Of a DNA stretch of 45,198 nucleotides, positions 8,339 to 16,905 are shown in pieces; position 1 is the first letter of the stretch; each line of letters opens with the position of its first letter. Position numbers and translations under genes: made by a program. The stretch is from an uncultured Butyrivibrio sp. (GTDB lineage: Bacteria > Bacillota > Clostridia > Lachnospirales > Lachnospiraceae), in the NCBI GenBank assembly GCA_946546925.1, contig CAMNOS010000006.1:1-45198 (forward strand). The letters run 5' to 3'. Below the pieces are notes generated by a model, which was not told the DNA's origin, ran no database searches, and worked only from the letters and a program-made list of their open reading frames with translations.

Positions 8339-9268
8339 TTAAACAATGCTTCCTTTCTCATCCATGAGGATCCAGCCCTTCCAGTAATCATGCATGATAT
8401 CAGGTGAAACCGGCTGGTTGTTCCTCATCTTATAGGTTCGTATGATCTCTCTGTCAGGCCTTCTGCCCAGCCTTGCTCCCCAGAAGCTGAAGGTTGAATT
8501 GGCACAGATATTGCCCTTGCAGTGGCTCATCAGCATCAGATCCTGCACGGAGTTCCTGCCGGTGTTCCAGTCGACAATGGTATACTTCGACTCGTCGGAG
8601 TACCTCTGCCTTGCGTACTCGTGATCACTTGTAAATATATAGAAATGAGTGGACTCATCCTTGAGTCTGAAGTACTCCATGGCGCTGTCGTAATACTCCG
8701 TGGTGGCAATGTTGCCAAGGATTGCAAAATTGGGCGGATCCAGATAGTCGCCTCTTCTTATGTGTACACTCACAGAGGATTCTTTTTCCATCTTCTCTAC
8801 AAGAGCCATGTTCCTTGCATGCAAAAGCTCGTCGGGGTGGTCCGGAAACTCATAGCAGTCCCTTAGTCTGTCCATAATATCCCCGTAGTATTTCTGACAG
8901 GCAAAATATCCTGTTATATACATATCATCCAGGTCAAAGAGCTCCTCGTGGTACATTTTGCTCTCGCAAAAGACCTTTGGATTGTCCGTATCCGTTATCC
9001 CGAGAGTCCTGGTCACTTTCCCCTTAAGTTTCCCCAAAAGCCCCTGCTTTAAAAAGTAATCTCTCTCTTCTTTGCTGCACTCCTCAAAGGTTACATTTTT
9101 AAAAAGAGGAAGCTCAAACTCTCTTGGCGCAAGCATGTTTTTCTGAACCGACTCATCAAACCACGACAGGTCGAGTTTGGCCTGCTTGCCCATAGTAAGA
9201 AATTTCTGGTACACCGCATACTGCTGCATTTGGTTCCCCAGACCGCCTGCAATCTGAATTATTACCAT
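8339..9268 (-). CDS. GT11-family glycosyltransferase (alpha-1,2-fucosyltransferase-like)
   Basis: 309 aa, the normal GT11 length. The N-terminal GGLGNQMQQYA is the conserved family opening and SVHIRRGDYLD (HIRRGDY about 169-175) is the nucleotide-sugar-binding motif. NSTFSFWGARL near the C terminus is the third conserved block. Members transfer fucose (or another deoxyhexose) from GDP-sugar to a galactose-type acceptor on the lipid-linked repeat at the cytoplasmic face. No GDP-fucose synthesis genes are in the window, so either they are elsewhere or the donor differs. One of two canonical GT11 genes here (the other at 19757-20632). Confidence 0.93.
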   Translation of the reverse strand: MVIIQIAGGLGNQMQQYAVYQKFLTMGKQAKLDLSWFDESVQKNMLAPREFELPLFKNVTFEECSKEERDYFLKQGLLGKLKGKVTRTLGITDTDNPKVFCESKMYHEELFDLDDMYITGYFACQKYYGDIMDRLRDCYEFPDHPDELLHARNMALVEKMEKESSVSVHIRRGDYLDPPNFAILGNIATTEYYDSAMEYFRLKDESTHFYIFTSDHEYARQRYSDESKYTIVDWNTGRNSVQDLMLMSHCKGNICANSTFSFWGARLGRRPDREIIRTYKMRNNQPVSPDIMHDYWKGWILMDEKGSIV

Positions 9269-9286
9269 AAGTAATCCCCCAAAACT

Positions 9287-10480
9287 TTATTTGTTCTTCA
9301 TTATCCACTCATAAGCCTTTATAAGCGAATCTGTATCCCTTATCTCCTGCACGGGCAGCACATACCCCTTGTCTGTACCAAAGAGATCCGTGGCAATTCC
9401 CCTGCTCTTGACAGAATACCCAATGACCAATGTCGGCACTCCGCTGCTGTAGGCCGCAATAGTACTGTGGGTTCTCGCCCCCACAAAAAAGGCACATCTG
9501 GAAATGTATCCCTTTAATACCTCCGCAGGTGAATCCTCAACAAGACTCACCCTTTTCGTGTCTTTAAACTCGCCGTAAAGCTCCGACAGCGGTTTTCTGT
9601 CATCGTTATTGGCCCAGACAACATGTGGTACAAGAAGGACCTTCCTGGTCGTGTTATCAAGGATATATCTGATAAACTTCCTGTAACTGTCCTTTACAGC
9701 CTCCCTGTCCCCGGCACGGTCAAGTACCATGGGACTTAAGTTTATCCCGATATATTCACCTTGCTGAACATCTGAAGGGACTGCCCCGTCATCGCACAAA
9801 AGCTCAAATGCGGGGTCACGCCTTAGGATGAGCCTGTCCTTATCTATCCCGGCATCAAGAAGTGCATTATAGGTGATGGACTCCCTGGCATATATCCTCT
9901 CGTAGCTCTTAAGGTCCTGCAAAAGAGCTGCATCCTTAAGTGAAGACGGTTCAATTGAGCACCCCCACAATACAGTCTCAAACCCCTTTTTCCTGAACAC
10001 GTTATGAGCAAGAATAAGGTCTGATACCATCTCGGGATAGCAGTAGTTGTCGCCCCCTATCGATACGGCAAGAGGCTTTTTGCCATCAGAAGAAGCCCCG
10101 TAGGCACTGCAGTTCATCTCTCTGCACTTCTCCTCATAGGTCCTGAACACATCCCTGAACCTGTACCTGAGAAAAGACTCCCTGTCCCCTGTCAGCTTCC
10201 TGTAGCCATAATACAGCACATGGTCGATGAACTTCCTGTCGATGTGCCGCTCCTCGGAAATGGTGCAAAGTCCCATTTTTTCCAGCTCGCCAAGTCTGTA
10301 CTTTCTGTCTTCCAGGGCGCTGTTGGTTCCTATCACAAGGGGGAACCTCTTCCCCTCGCTGTCCTTTTTGCGCTCTTCTTCTATAAGCCTCACAGTGCTG
10401 TCCGCAATAGCCTCGCACCCGTGATTGCCGCTTCCTGCATGCATATACAGAATTATCGGTCTGCCAAGATCCATACTCAT
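9287..10480 (-). CDS. Polysaccharide pyruvyl transferase family protein
   Basis: 397 aa, CsaB/WcaK-like family (GT-B-like fold). Family members add a pyruvate ketal from phosphoenolpyruvate to a sugar, giving a negative charge; a few have other roles. Seen: HAGSGNHGCEAIADS at the N terminus, VSIGGDNYCYPEM, ARESITYNALLDAG, and the C-terminal FFVGARTHSTIAAYSSGVP block containing the conserved RxHS-type motif. It directly abuts the GT2 gene upstream (the GT2 stop at 10481-10483 touches this ATG), so the two are likely co-translated. The acceptor sugar is unknown. Confidence 0.88.
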   Translation of the reverse strand: MSMDLGRPIILYMHAGSGNHGCEAIADSTVRLIEEERKKDSEGKRFPLVIGTNSALEDRKYRLGELEKMGLCTISEERHIDRKFIDHVLYYGYRKLTGDRESFLRYRFRDVFRTYEEKCREMNCSAYGASSDGKKPLAVSIGGDNYCYPEMVSDLILAHNVFRKKGFETVLWGCSIEPSSLKDAALLQDLKSYERIYARESITYNALLDAGIDKDRLILRRDPAFELLCDDGAVPSDVQQGEYIGINLSPMVLDRAGDREAVKDSYRKFIRYILDNTTRKVLLVPHVVWANNDDRKPLSELYGEFKDTKRVSLVEDSPAEVLKGYISRCAFFVGARTHSTIAAYSSGVPTLVIGYSVKSRGIATDLFGTDKGYVLPVQEIRDTDSLIKAYEWIMKNK

Positions 10481-11473
10481 CTATCCCTTCTTATGTCTGT
10501 TGTACAGTCTAAGATACAGCTGCGGGCTAAGCCTGAAGATCAGAACCTTTACCTTGTATCCTGCGGAAAGAGCTCCGAATGCGCCTCGGGTCTTAAGCGC
10601 CCGGCTGATCTGTTCTCCCGCCTCCCTGACAGCTCTTTTGCAGACTTCTTCATCTCTTTGGTCCGGGGCAATAACCGCAACCTTACCGACAACAAGAAGC
10701 GAAGTCATTATCCTTGATGCAGCCAGTGATACAAAGGCCCTGTCCGAGATTTCACTGCGATATGGCTCAAGCAGGTCAAAAGCCCTTTTCCAGCATGCAA
10801 ACTGATCCGTATAGCTCTCCCTGAAAGTGCTGTTCATTGCGCCTTTGGGGTTGTAGGTGTATATGTAGTCGCCCTCCGGTATGCAGACAATGCAGTGCGT
10901 CTTCTTAAGGTAAAGAGCATACTCCAGTATGAAAATCAGGTCCTCGCCTATTGTGAGATCCTCCCTGAAGCGCACCCCGCTCTCAAAAAGAGTCTTTCTG
11001 TCATAGAGCTTGCCCCAGACATGGGTATTGCCTCCCAGGATGACGTTCTCTATGTACTGAAAGCCTGTAATCTTGCCCGCTGAAGAATAGACGCTTGTTT
11101 CATCAACAAGAGCTGTGGACTCATCCGCCCGTTTCATCATATTCTCAAGAAACATTTCAGTGACTTTGTCATCGGAGTCGACAAAGGAGACAAATCTCCC
11201 CGTAGCTTCAGAAAGCCCCACATTCCTTGCGTGGGATACTCCGATGTTTTTGATGTGAAAGACCTTTATGATCTCCTCACCGTATTCCTCCTTAAGCTCG
11301 TCGCAGATCTCCCCTGATCCGTCCGTGGACTCGTCATCCACAAGGATTATCTCAAGCTCGCCCTTTTCGACAAACTTCTGCTCCAAACAAGATAAGACAC
11401 ACGTCTTAAGTGTGTCTTTGGCCTGATAGACAGGAATTATTATGCTTACAAATTTCTCCCTATTATCTCCCAT
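10481..11473 (-). CDS. GT2-family glycosyltransferase
   Basis: 330 aa inverting-type GT-A enzyme. SIIIPVYQAKDTLKTCVLSCLEQ is the family nucleotide-binding start, LVDDESTDGSGEICD the first Asp block, and FVDSDDKV the DxD motif that binds metal and UDP-sugar. The C-terminal third has no membrane helix, so it is cytoplasmic or peripheral. The ribosome site before the ATG at 11473 is weak. Donor and acceptor cannot be read from sequence. The 70 bases upstream, up to the next stop codon, hold no other feature I can support. Confidence 0.92.
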   Translation of the reverse strand: MGDNREKFVSIIIPVYQAKDTLKTCVLSCLEQKFVEKGELEIILVDDESTDGSGEICDELKEEYGEEIIKVFHIKNIGVSHARNVGLSEATGRFVSFVDSDDKVTEMFLENMMKRADESTALVDETSVYSSAGKITGFQYIENVILGGNTHVWGKLYDRKTLFESGVRFREDLTIGEDLIFILEYALYLKKTHCIVCIPEGDYIYTYNPKGAMNSTFRESYTDQFACWKRAFDLLEPYRSEISDRAFVSLAASRIMTSLLVVGKVAVIAPDQRDEEVCKRAVREAGEQISRALKTRGAFGALSAGYKVKVLIFRLSPQLYLRLYNRHKKG

Positions 11474-11543
11474 ACTTCATAGGCTTGCGCCCAATACTCC
11501 TCAAAATCTTAGCTTTGCGGTCCTCATTAAAGTCCGCACAGTA

Positions 11544-12911
11544 TCAGTAAGCTGTCCAGGTCTCCCTATCAACACCGATTATATACCACAGTCCGTAGTG
11601 CTCACTGTAGGAGAGGTTAAGCCAGTTGAACTTATCCTCGGTAAAATCCGATTCGTAGGCCATTGAATATCTGGTCTGCCACTGGGGCCTAAGCATCGGA
11701 GCCTCCACTACCATATCCTCGCCTTTGGCCGCCTCAGTCAGATATGCGTCACGCTCATCAAACTCCCTCTTGATCCTTGCAAGGTTGGCCCCCTCCTGTA
11801 TATAGGTCAGTATGAAAACAACAGAAAGCACTGCCACAAGGGATGTCGCTCCTATCTGAACAAGCTCTTCATCAAAGCCTTTGTTACAGATATATGCAAA
11901 GCCTTCCATTATCCCTGTCATCAGAAACAGACTCGCTCCATAGTAGGTCCTTAGCTGTGAATCTGGAACGGCGATGAGTGCATAGCAGGTTGCCAGAAAC
12001 AGAAATCCAAAAAGCAGCATCACTTTAGCTGTTTCCCAGAATTTCCCGGCACTGCCTGTGCGGTAGCATATGGCAATGACCATCACCATAAATACAAGCA
12101 CCAGAAGCAGGTAGTTCTCCTTGATATTCAGTGTGATCTTAAGGAATCTTGCAGCAAGTGCCACCATACCTGTGTGAGCCTCTTCTGCTGCCTCAGCCCT
12201 TGAAGTATTACCGGGTGAGAGGATCATGATAAGAAAACCTGTGATATTGCCGACAAGCCCCGCAACCATCCATGCTCTGATTCCGGACAAAGATCTATCA
12301 GACAGCCATGCTGCAAGCATAAGCACAACGACCATGAGGATCACTCCGCCCGATGAATTCTCGTTGCACCATCCGGCCAAAAGCCCAAAGAAGAACATTC
12401 CGATGCAGAGCCCTATACCGGACGCAGAGTTCTCCCTGAATTTCTTTCTGAACAAAGTAATGTACCCAAACATTATCACTGCAGTGAAGAGATAATTGCA
12501 GGCTCCCGTTTCCCACAGAACACTGTTTGATATCGTTGGCTCGAACAGCCAGAATAACATCATTATACCCAGATACACCCGAAGGTCATATTCCTTCCTG
12601 GCAGAAACATTCAGATATACCAGAAGGGTTAACAGTGTAAAAGCCAGGCCGGCCGCGATGTTGAATACTGCTTTATTGCCGGTGTACAGAAAAAACCTGA
12701 GGATAATATGTGCAATACTTCTGCCTATGTGATTAATGTAATGCTCATATTCCTGCGCAAAGAGATCCAGAAAGCCGGAAGCCTCTGCCACCCTGTCACT
12801 ATAGATGATATCATCGGACATATTGGGAGTCAGGAACTCATAAATGGTCACAAGTATGAAATTGATGATGACCGTTACATAGAACAGTTTTTTTCTCAGT
12901 TTATCAGACAT
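11544..12911 (-). CDS. Polytopic membrane protein, DUF6056-like
   Basis: 455 aa with about eleven hydrophobic segments and short loops. The pattern NSDDIIYSDR-type acidic loop after helix one (here PNMSDDIIYSD), HIGRSIAHIILRF, and ISNSVLWETGACNYLFTA matches the DUF6056 group of membrane proteins common in Gram-positive polysaccharide loci. By topology these resemble GT-C enzymes that use lipid-linked sugars outside the membrane, so a side-branch glucosyl-type transferase or second polymerase is possible; this is not established. Its ATG overlaps the Wzy-like gene stop by eight bases (ATGTCTGA), a sign of translational coupling. Confidence 0.8.
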   Translation of the reverse strand: MSDKLRKKLFYVTVIINFILVTIYEFLTPNMSDDIIYSDRVAEASGFLDLFAQEYEHYINHIGRSIAHIILRFFLYTGNKAVFNIAAGLAFTLLTLLVYLNVSARKEYDLRVYLGIMMLFWLFEPTISNSVLWETGACNYLFTAVIMFGYITLFRKKFRENSASGIGLCIGMFFFGLLAGWCNENSSGGVILMVVVLMLAAWLSDRSLSGIRAWMVAGLVGNITGFLIMILSPGNTSRAEAAEEAHTGMVALAARFLKITLNIKENYLLLVLVFMVMVIAICYRTGSAGKFWETAKVMLLFGFLFLATCYALIAVPDSQLRTYYGASLFLMTGIMEGFAYICNKGFDEELVQIGATSLVAVLSVVFILTYIQEGANLARIKREFDERDAYLTEAAKGEDMVVEAPMLRPQWQTRYSMAYESDFTEDKFNWLNLSYSEHYGLWYIIGVDRETWTAY

Positions 12912-14118
12912 TTGCTTTATCCTTCATATCATCTGACTTAAACAGGATGTCCCTGAAAAAGTATCCAAGATAAACTCCTGCGATGAGGAGGAAAAAATCT
13001 CTGCCAAGATATCTGGTTACAAAAGTTGCCTCGATTATTGTATATAAGGACAGCGACAGTACGATCAGCGCGCTGCGGGCATCTTTTTTGATCATGCAGA
13101 CATACAGAAGCACGATTATGAGTACCGCGATCACCACAGTAGGAATTATGCCATACCAGTAAAAGAGTCTTGCCCAGCCCATATCAAAATATCCGTCGGC
13201 TCCCCGTCCTGCTATGAGTTTCCAATTGCTCAGAATGCCTCCGTGGTCCGGGACTCCGTAGTAGAGATTGCTCATCCTGTAGTTGAGTCTTTTCTCAAGT
13301 CTCCAGAATTTCTTGATTATGAAACCAATATCAGTAAAATGTACTCCGGTGTACTTCTGCATAGTGCATCCTGCCGCAATTACTGTCAGAAGTATACACA
13401 AAAACGGGGTCACCAGCATTTCCAGTATGTACAGCACCTTCACTTTGGAAAGAGACGGAAATACTCTTATGACAACTGCCAGCACAAGAGTAAATGCCAG
13501 CATTGCAATCCCTGTCCTTGACTTAGTGATCACCGCAACAATCCCGGAGACCACAATCAATGAGCCGTATAGAAGAGCTGACGCCTTCTCTCCATAGATG
13601 AACAGCCACATGAGTACAAGTGAGTACACGCAGCCAAGAAGAGTGTTGGGGTGGCCGAAACCGTACACATATCTGGTCTCCACTCCAACGCTCCTGCCAT
13701 AATCGGCAACAAGCGCGACATTTCCAAGTACTCCAATGACAGACAGAAGCGCTATCACTATATACCCGGAGAGGCAGAAGTAAAAAGAATACTTCATCGC
13801 CCTCTTAAGATCTATATCCCTTGCGGCGGCAAGAAAGGTAAATATCCTCAGGATATCATTTTTCCCCGAAATCCTGTAGCACAAAACCCCAAACGCCAAA
13901 GCTGCCGCGATAAGCACAAGCTCTTTCTTATCATGCTTCATCAATGCAACTGCCAGAAATGTCAGCAAAAAAGTCAGGCGAAACACATAGCTCTCATATG
14001 GAAAAGAAAGCTCACTCTTTTCCACAAGCATAATCAGGAGTTCTATTGTCAGCGCAATGTAAAAGAGCAGATTCGCTGATTTTTTTCTGTTTTCATCCGT
14101 AAGTAATTTAGCCAGCAT
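12904..14118 (-). CDS. Wzy-like O-antigen/exopolysaccharide polymerase
   Basis: 404 aa, about ten to twelve membrane helices, with a large hydrophilic loop at about 250-320 containing RLNYRMSNLYYGVPDHGG. The middle helix region YGFGHPNTLLGCVYSLVLMW and the following KSRTG are typical of bacterial Wzy polymerases, which join flipped repeat units on the outer face of the membrane. Sequence conservation in this family is low, so the call rests on topology, the H-P-N motif and position in the locus. The start overlaps the GT17 stop by one base (TGATG). Confidence 0.85.
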   Translation of the reverse strand: MLAKLLTDENRKKSANLLFYIALTIELLIMLVEKSELSFPYESYVFRLTFLLTFLAVALMKHDKKELVLIAAALAFGVLCYRISGKNDILRIFTFLAAARDIDLKRAMKYSFYFCLSGYIVIALLSVIGVLGNVALVADYGRSVGVETRYVYGFGHPNTLLGCVYSLVLMWLFIYGEKASALLYGSLIVVSGIVAVITKSRTGIAMLAFTLVLAVVIRVFPSLSKVKVLYILEMLVTPFLCILLTVIAAGCTMQKYTGVHFTDIGFIIKKFWRLEKRLNYRMSNLYYGVPDHGGILSNWKLIAGRGADGYFDMGWARLFYWYGIIPTVVIAVLIIVLLYVCMIKKDARSALIVLSLSLYTIIEATFVTRYLGRDFFLLIAGVYLGYFFRDILFKSDDMKDKANV

Positions 14119-15080
14119 CAGTTTCCTCTGAATAAAGTCCGCCTTATCTTTCTGAAGGCCTTTCTGAAAAACCTTCCGACTGTAAGGTCAAAACCATGAT
14201 AAAGTCTGGACAGCAACGTGATCTTCGGCATCACAAGATGCTCATATTTCGCAAGATTATCAACAAGATATTCAGGATAAGAGCTGTCGATTCTGACCCT
14301 CTCAAACCTGGCATCTCTTCCGAAGATATCCTGCCCCAGAACCAGTCTGTCCATGGTCTCCAGAATGATCTCTCTCTCGTTATACTCCTGGTGGGCTGCG
14401 GCCTTAACCTTGACTCCTATTCTCTTCACAGGATCCGTTTCGTGGTCTCCGCCCATGTATCCGAAGTGCCATCCGCCATCAGCCACCCTGACGGCGTTGT
14501 CATCCGTAACTTCGCAAAGATCCCTTAGTCTTACTATTCCCTCCTTGGGAATGCAGAGCATTGACGTGACCTTAGTTCCAAGCCACTTCCTCTCCTTCTG
14601 TGGAATATCAGGGAATTCTCTGGTAATGGAAAGAAGCTTTCCGGACTTCTCCTCCATGTTGAGAAAGCCGTAGAAATTCCTCTGTGCCAGGTGGTAGACC
14701 TTAGTATTGTCAAAGTTTTTGATGATCTTCTCAAGTTCAACAGGGTTGGGGATCTCATCGCAGTCCCCGAAGATGATGACGTCTTCGGCTGTGGCTCCAA
14801 CCTCCTTAAGTCCCTCTATCAGGCGGTTTTTCTGGAAGTAATCCCTCTGATGAGTGGTGCCTGTCCTTGGAGAATCGTCCACAGTCACATAGACGATCCT
14901 GTCAAGAAACTTTCTGAACCTGTCCCTGTTGGCCGCAAAGCACAGGTCCTTTTCAGCTCCAGAGAAAGTCATGGTAGCTTCCTCGATGATGAATTTGTCT
15001 ACGTACTTATCTAAAATGTTGAGCCTTAGCTCAAGAATGTCCAGTTCATTAAAGAACGGGATACAGTCATAAACTTTCAC
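14118..15080 (-). CDS. GT17-family glycosyltransferase (beta-1,4-N-acetylglucosaminyltransferase-like)
   Basis: 320 aa. KVYDCIPFFNELDILELRLN, the EATMTFSGAEK block, VIIFGDCDEIPNP (with the acidic DxDE metal site) and NFYGFLNME are the family marks of GT17, named for eukaryotic MGAT3 but widespread in bacterial capsule clusters. It would add a GlcNAc-type sugar to the growing repeat in the cytoplasm. The start is GTG at 15080, forming a GTGA overlap with the stop of the preceding GT2 gene, so translation is coupled. Confidence 0.9.
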   Translation of the reverse strand: MKVYDCIPFFNELDILELRLNILDKYVDKFIIEEATMTFSGAEKDLCFAANRDRFRKFLDRIVYVTVDDSPRTGTTHQRDYFQKNRLIEGLKEVGATAEDVIIFGDCDEIPNPVELEKIIKNFDNTKVYHLAQRNFYGFLNMEEKSGKLLSITREFPDIPQKERKWLGTKVTSMLCIPKEGIVRLRDLCEVTDDNAVRVADGGWHFGYMGGDHETDPVKRIGVKVKAAAHQEYNEREIILETMDRLVLGQDIFGRDARFERVRIDSSYPEYLVDNLAKYEHLVMPKITLLSRLYHGFDLTVGRFFRKAFRKIRRTLFRGN

Positions 15081-16132
15081 TTTCTAATCCTCGCTTTGAT
15101 AAAGGCCTTGATCCTGTGCTTTCCAAGATATCCCATCATGGCCTTGTATGGATTGCCGGCCATCTGCAGTTCATGGAAAAACGCATCTTCCTCCGAGGCC
15201 CACTTTGGAAGGGCAAGGCACGCATATTTAAGGTAAAAAGAATCTGACAGCATCTCTTTTAACCGCTCTGACACATCAGACTTTTTAAGATCAGACATCA
15301 ACAGATTCTTGACTGCAATACTGCAGGTCAGTGATTTGCGCTCATCCAGAATCTTTTTATAACAGCCGCTCCCCTTATCCCAGGCTGCCACAAAATCATC
15401 GAACCTCTCCCAGGCTGTGATCTGGTGGTCAAGGTACTCCCTGTGATAGCTGCCGGAAAGACCTGAGTTGTCCGTAACATATCCGTAGATGACCCTGTCA
15501 AGATAGGATATGCCCTCAGACTTATCGATCAGCTGCGCTGTCTGAAGAAGGTCTTCACCGTGATTCAGAAATATGGTGTGGTCTCCTGCCAGCGAAGCAT
15601 GGGCAAGTTCCCTTTTTACGCACTTATTCCAGAGGGGATTTAACAGATCCCCGCTGCACATCACATCATAAACAGCTTTTTTATCATCCTGCGCATAGAC
15701 TCGTCCGGCTTCAAACGGAAATGTCCTTATGCTCTCCCCGGAAGGAGAGATCTTCTTGTAATCGTAAAAGAACAAGTCAGGAGCCGCAGCTTTCCGGTCA
15801 AAGCTCCTTATAAACTCATACAGGGCATGTAGTGAACCGTCGCACAGCGCATCATCCGCATCAAGAAACAAAAGCCACTCCCCTGAAGCAGTCTCCATTC
15901 CAAGGCGCCTTGCGGCGTAGGCTCCGATCTTCTCTCTGTGAAGTGCCGTTACAAAGTGGTAGTCCGCAGAAAGATCGTCGCACAGCTTTGGAGAGCCATC
16001 CGTTGACCCGTTCTCCACCAGGATAATTTCAACCTCGAAGCGGCTTTGCATGGCCTGCTTAAGCACCGAGTCCACAGCCTTTCTAAGATGCTTATCCGCA
16101 TTGTACACAGGAACAATAACAGAAAACCTCAT
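15077..16132 (-). CDS. GT2-family glycosyltransferase
   Basis: 351 aa. FSVIVPVYNADKHLRKAVDSVL opens the GT-A domain; ILVENGSTDGSPKLCDDL and LLFLDADDALCDG (DxD) follow. The chosen ATG at 16132 overlaps the upstream stop as ATGA and has GAAGGAG eleven bases before it; eight further codons are open upstream but would overlap the neighbour more and lie before the conserved start of the family. Basic C terminus (KAFIKARIRK) may contact the membrane. Specificity unknown. Confidence 0.92.
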   Translation of the reverse strand: MRFSVIVPVYNADKHLRKAVDSVLKQAMQSRFEVEIILVENGSTDGSPKLCDDLSADYHFVTALHREKIGAYAARRLGMETASGEWLLFLDADDALCDGSLHALYEFIRSFDRKAAAPDLFFYDYKKISPSGESIRTFPFEAGRVYAQDDKKAVYDVMCSGDLLNPLWNKCVKRELAHASLAGDHTIFLNHGEDLLQTAQLIDKSEGISYLDRVIYGYVTDNSGLSGSYHREYLDHQITAWERFDDFVAAWDKGSGCYKKILDERKSLTCSIAVKNLLMSDLKKSDVSERLKEMLSDSFYLKYACLALPKWASEEDAFFHELQMAGNPYKAMMGYLGKHRIKAFIKARIRK

Positions 16133-16893
16133 GTGATACCGTGCTCCTTCTTCCACTTGTCGCTCTTTCGCCAGAACAAAAGGGGTCTTACAGCCATCTT
16201 GAATCTCTTCTTAGGGCTGTAGAACCTTGGATATGAGGCATTCTCTCCCCACCATTTGTGGAAGACAAAGGGCTCTATCCCCTTGTTCTCAGGCAGCGGA
16301 TGCTCTCTTCCAAACCTGACCGCCACCTCAAGAGGTGCCCACTTAAGGCCCTCTTCTTCCATGGCATTCTTGTGGTAACAGCACAGGAAAATATCCTCAT
16401 TGTAAAAGCCGTCATAGACCTTCTCCCACTTAAGTCCCCGAAGAGAGGGGTACTCAAGGAGCCTTTTGGACCTGATGGATACACTGTTGCCAACTCTGCA
16501 GATCTCGCCCTTTCTGTCCCTGTAGGCGTAGTCGTTTTTGGGCAGCGGCCAGGGAGAGCCGATGTAGTCGTAGGTAAGGAACTCATCCCTCCAGTTCTCC
16601 GGATGGATCACAAATCCGTCTGCGTGTACTACCAGGCAGAAATCTGTCTTTATGTGGTCCTTGAGCTCATAGACCATCTTATAGTTGAACTTGTCAATTG
16701 AATCAAGCTTATCTGTGTGGCTGTACCTGATGCTCTTTGGCAGATAAAAGGGCTTTTTGTCCGTCACCAGCACAGCATCACCGAAATCTATGCCACGCAT
16801 GCTGTATTTCATGGCCTGTACGGTCTCATATATATTTACACTTGTCATTGCCACCAGAGTAACACTTGGCAGTTTAAGCTTATCGGTACTCAT
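16129..16893 (-). CDS. DUF5672 protein, probable glycosyltransferase
   Basis: 254 aa. Matches by eye the DUF5672 family seen in capsule and lipopolysaccharide loci: PSVTLVAMTSVNIYETVQAM, the block KTDFCLVVHADGFVIHPENW (a DxD-like HADG with acidic metal-site look), YDYIGSPWPL, and GNSVSIRSKRLLEY followed by NEDIFLC. That order (donor block, D-x-D-like, G-x-P-W, G-N-G/S, E-D) is that of a GT-A-fold transferase, but the biochemical role of the family is not established. Sits between GT11-like and GT2 genes and overlaps the latter by four bases. Confidence 0.82.
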   Translation of the reverse strand: MSTDKLKLPSVTLVAMTSVNIYETVQAMKYSMRGIDFGDAVLVTDKKPFYLPKSIRYSHTDKLDSIDKFNYKMVYELKDHIKTDFCLVVHADGFVIHPENWRDEFLTYDYIGSPWPLPKNDYAYRDRKGEICRVGNSVSIRSKRLLEYPSLRGLKWEKVYDGFYNEDIFLCCYHKNAMEEEGLKWAPLEVAVRFGREHPLPENKGIEPFVFHKWWGENASYPRFYSPKKRFKMAVRPLLFWRKSDKWKKEHGIT

Positions 16894-16905
16894 ATTCTTC
16901 CAATC

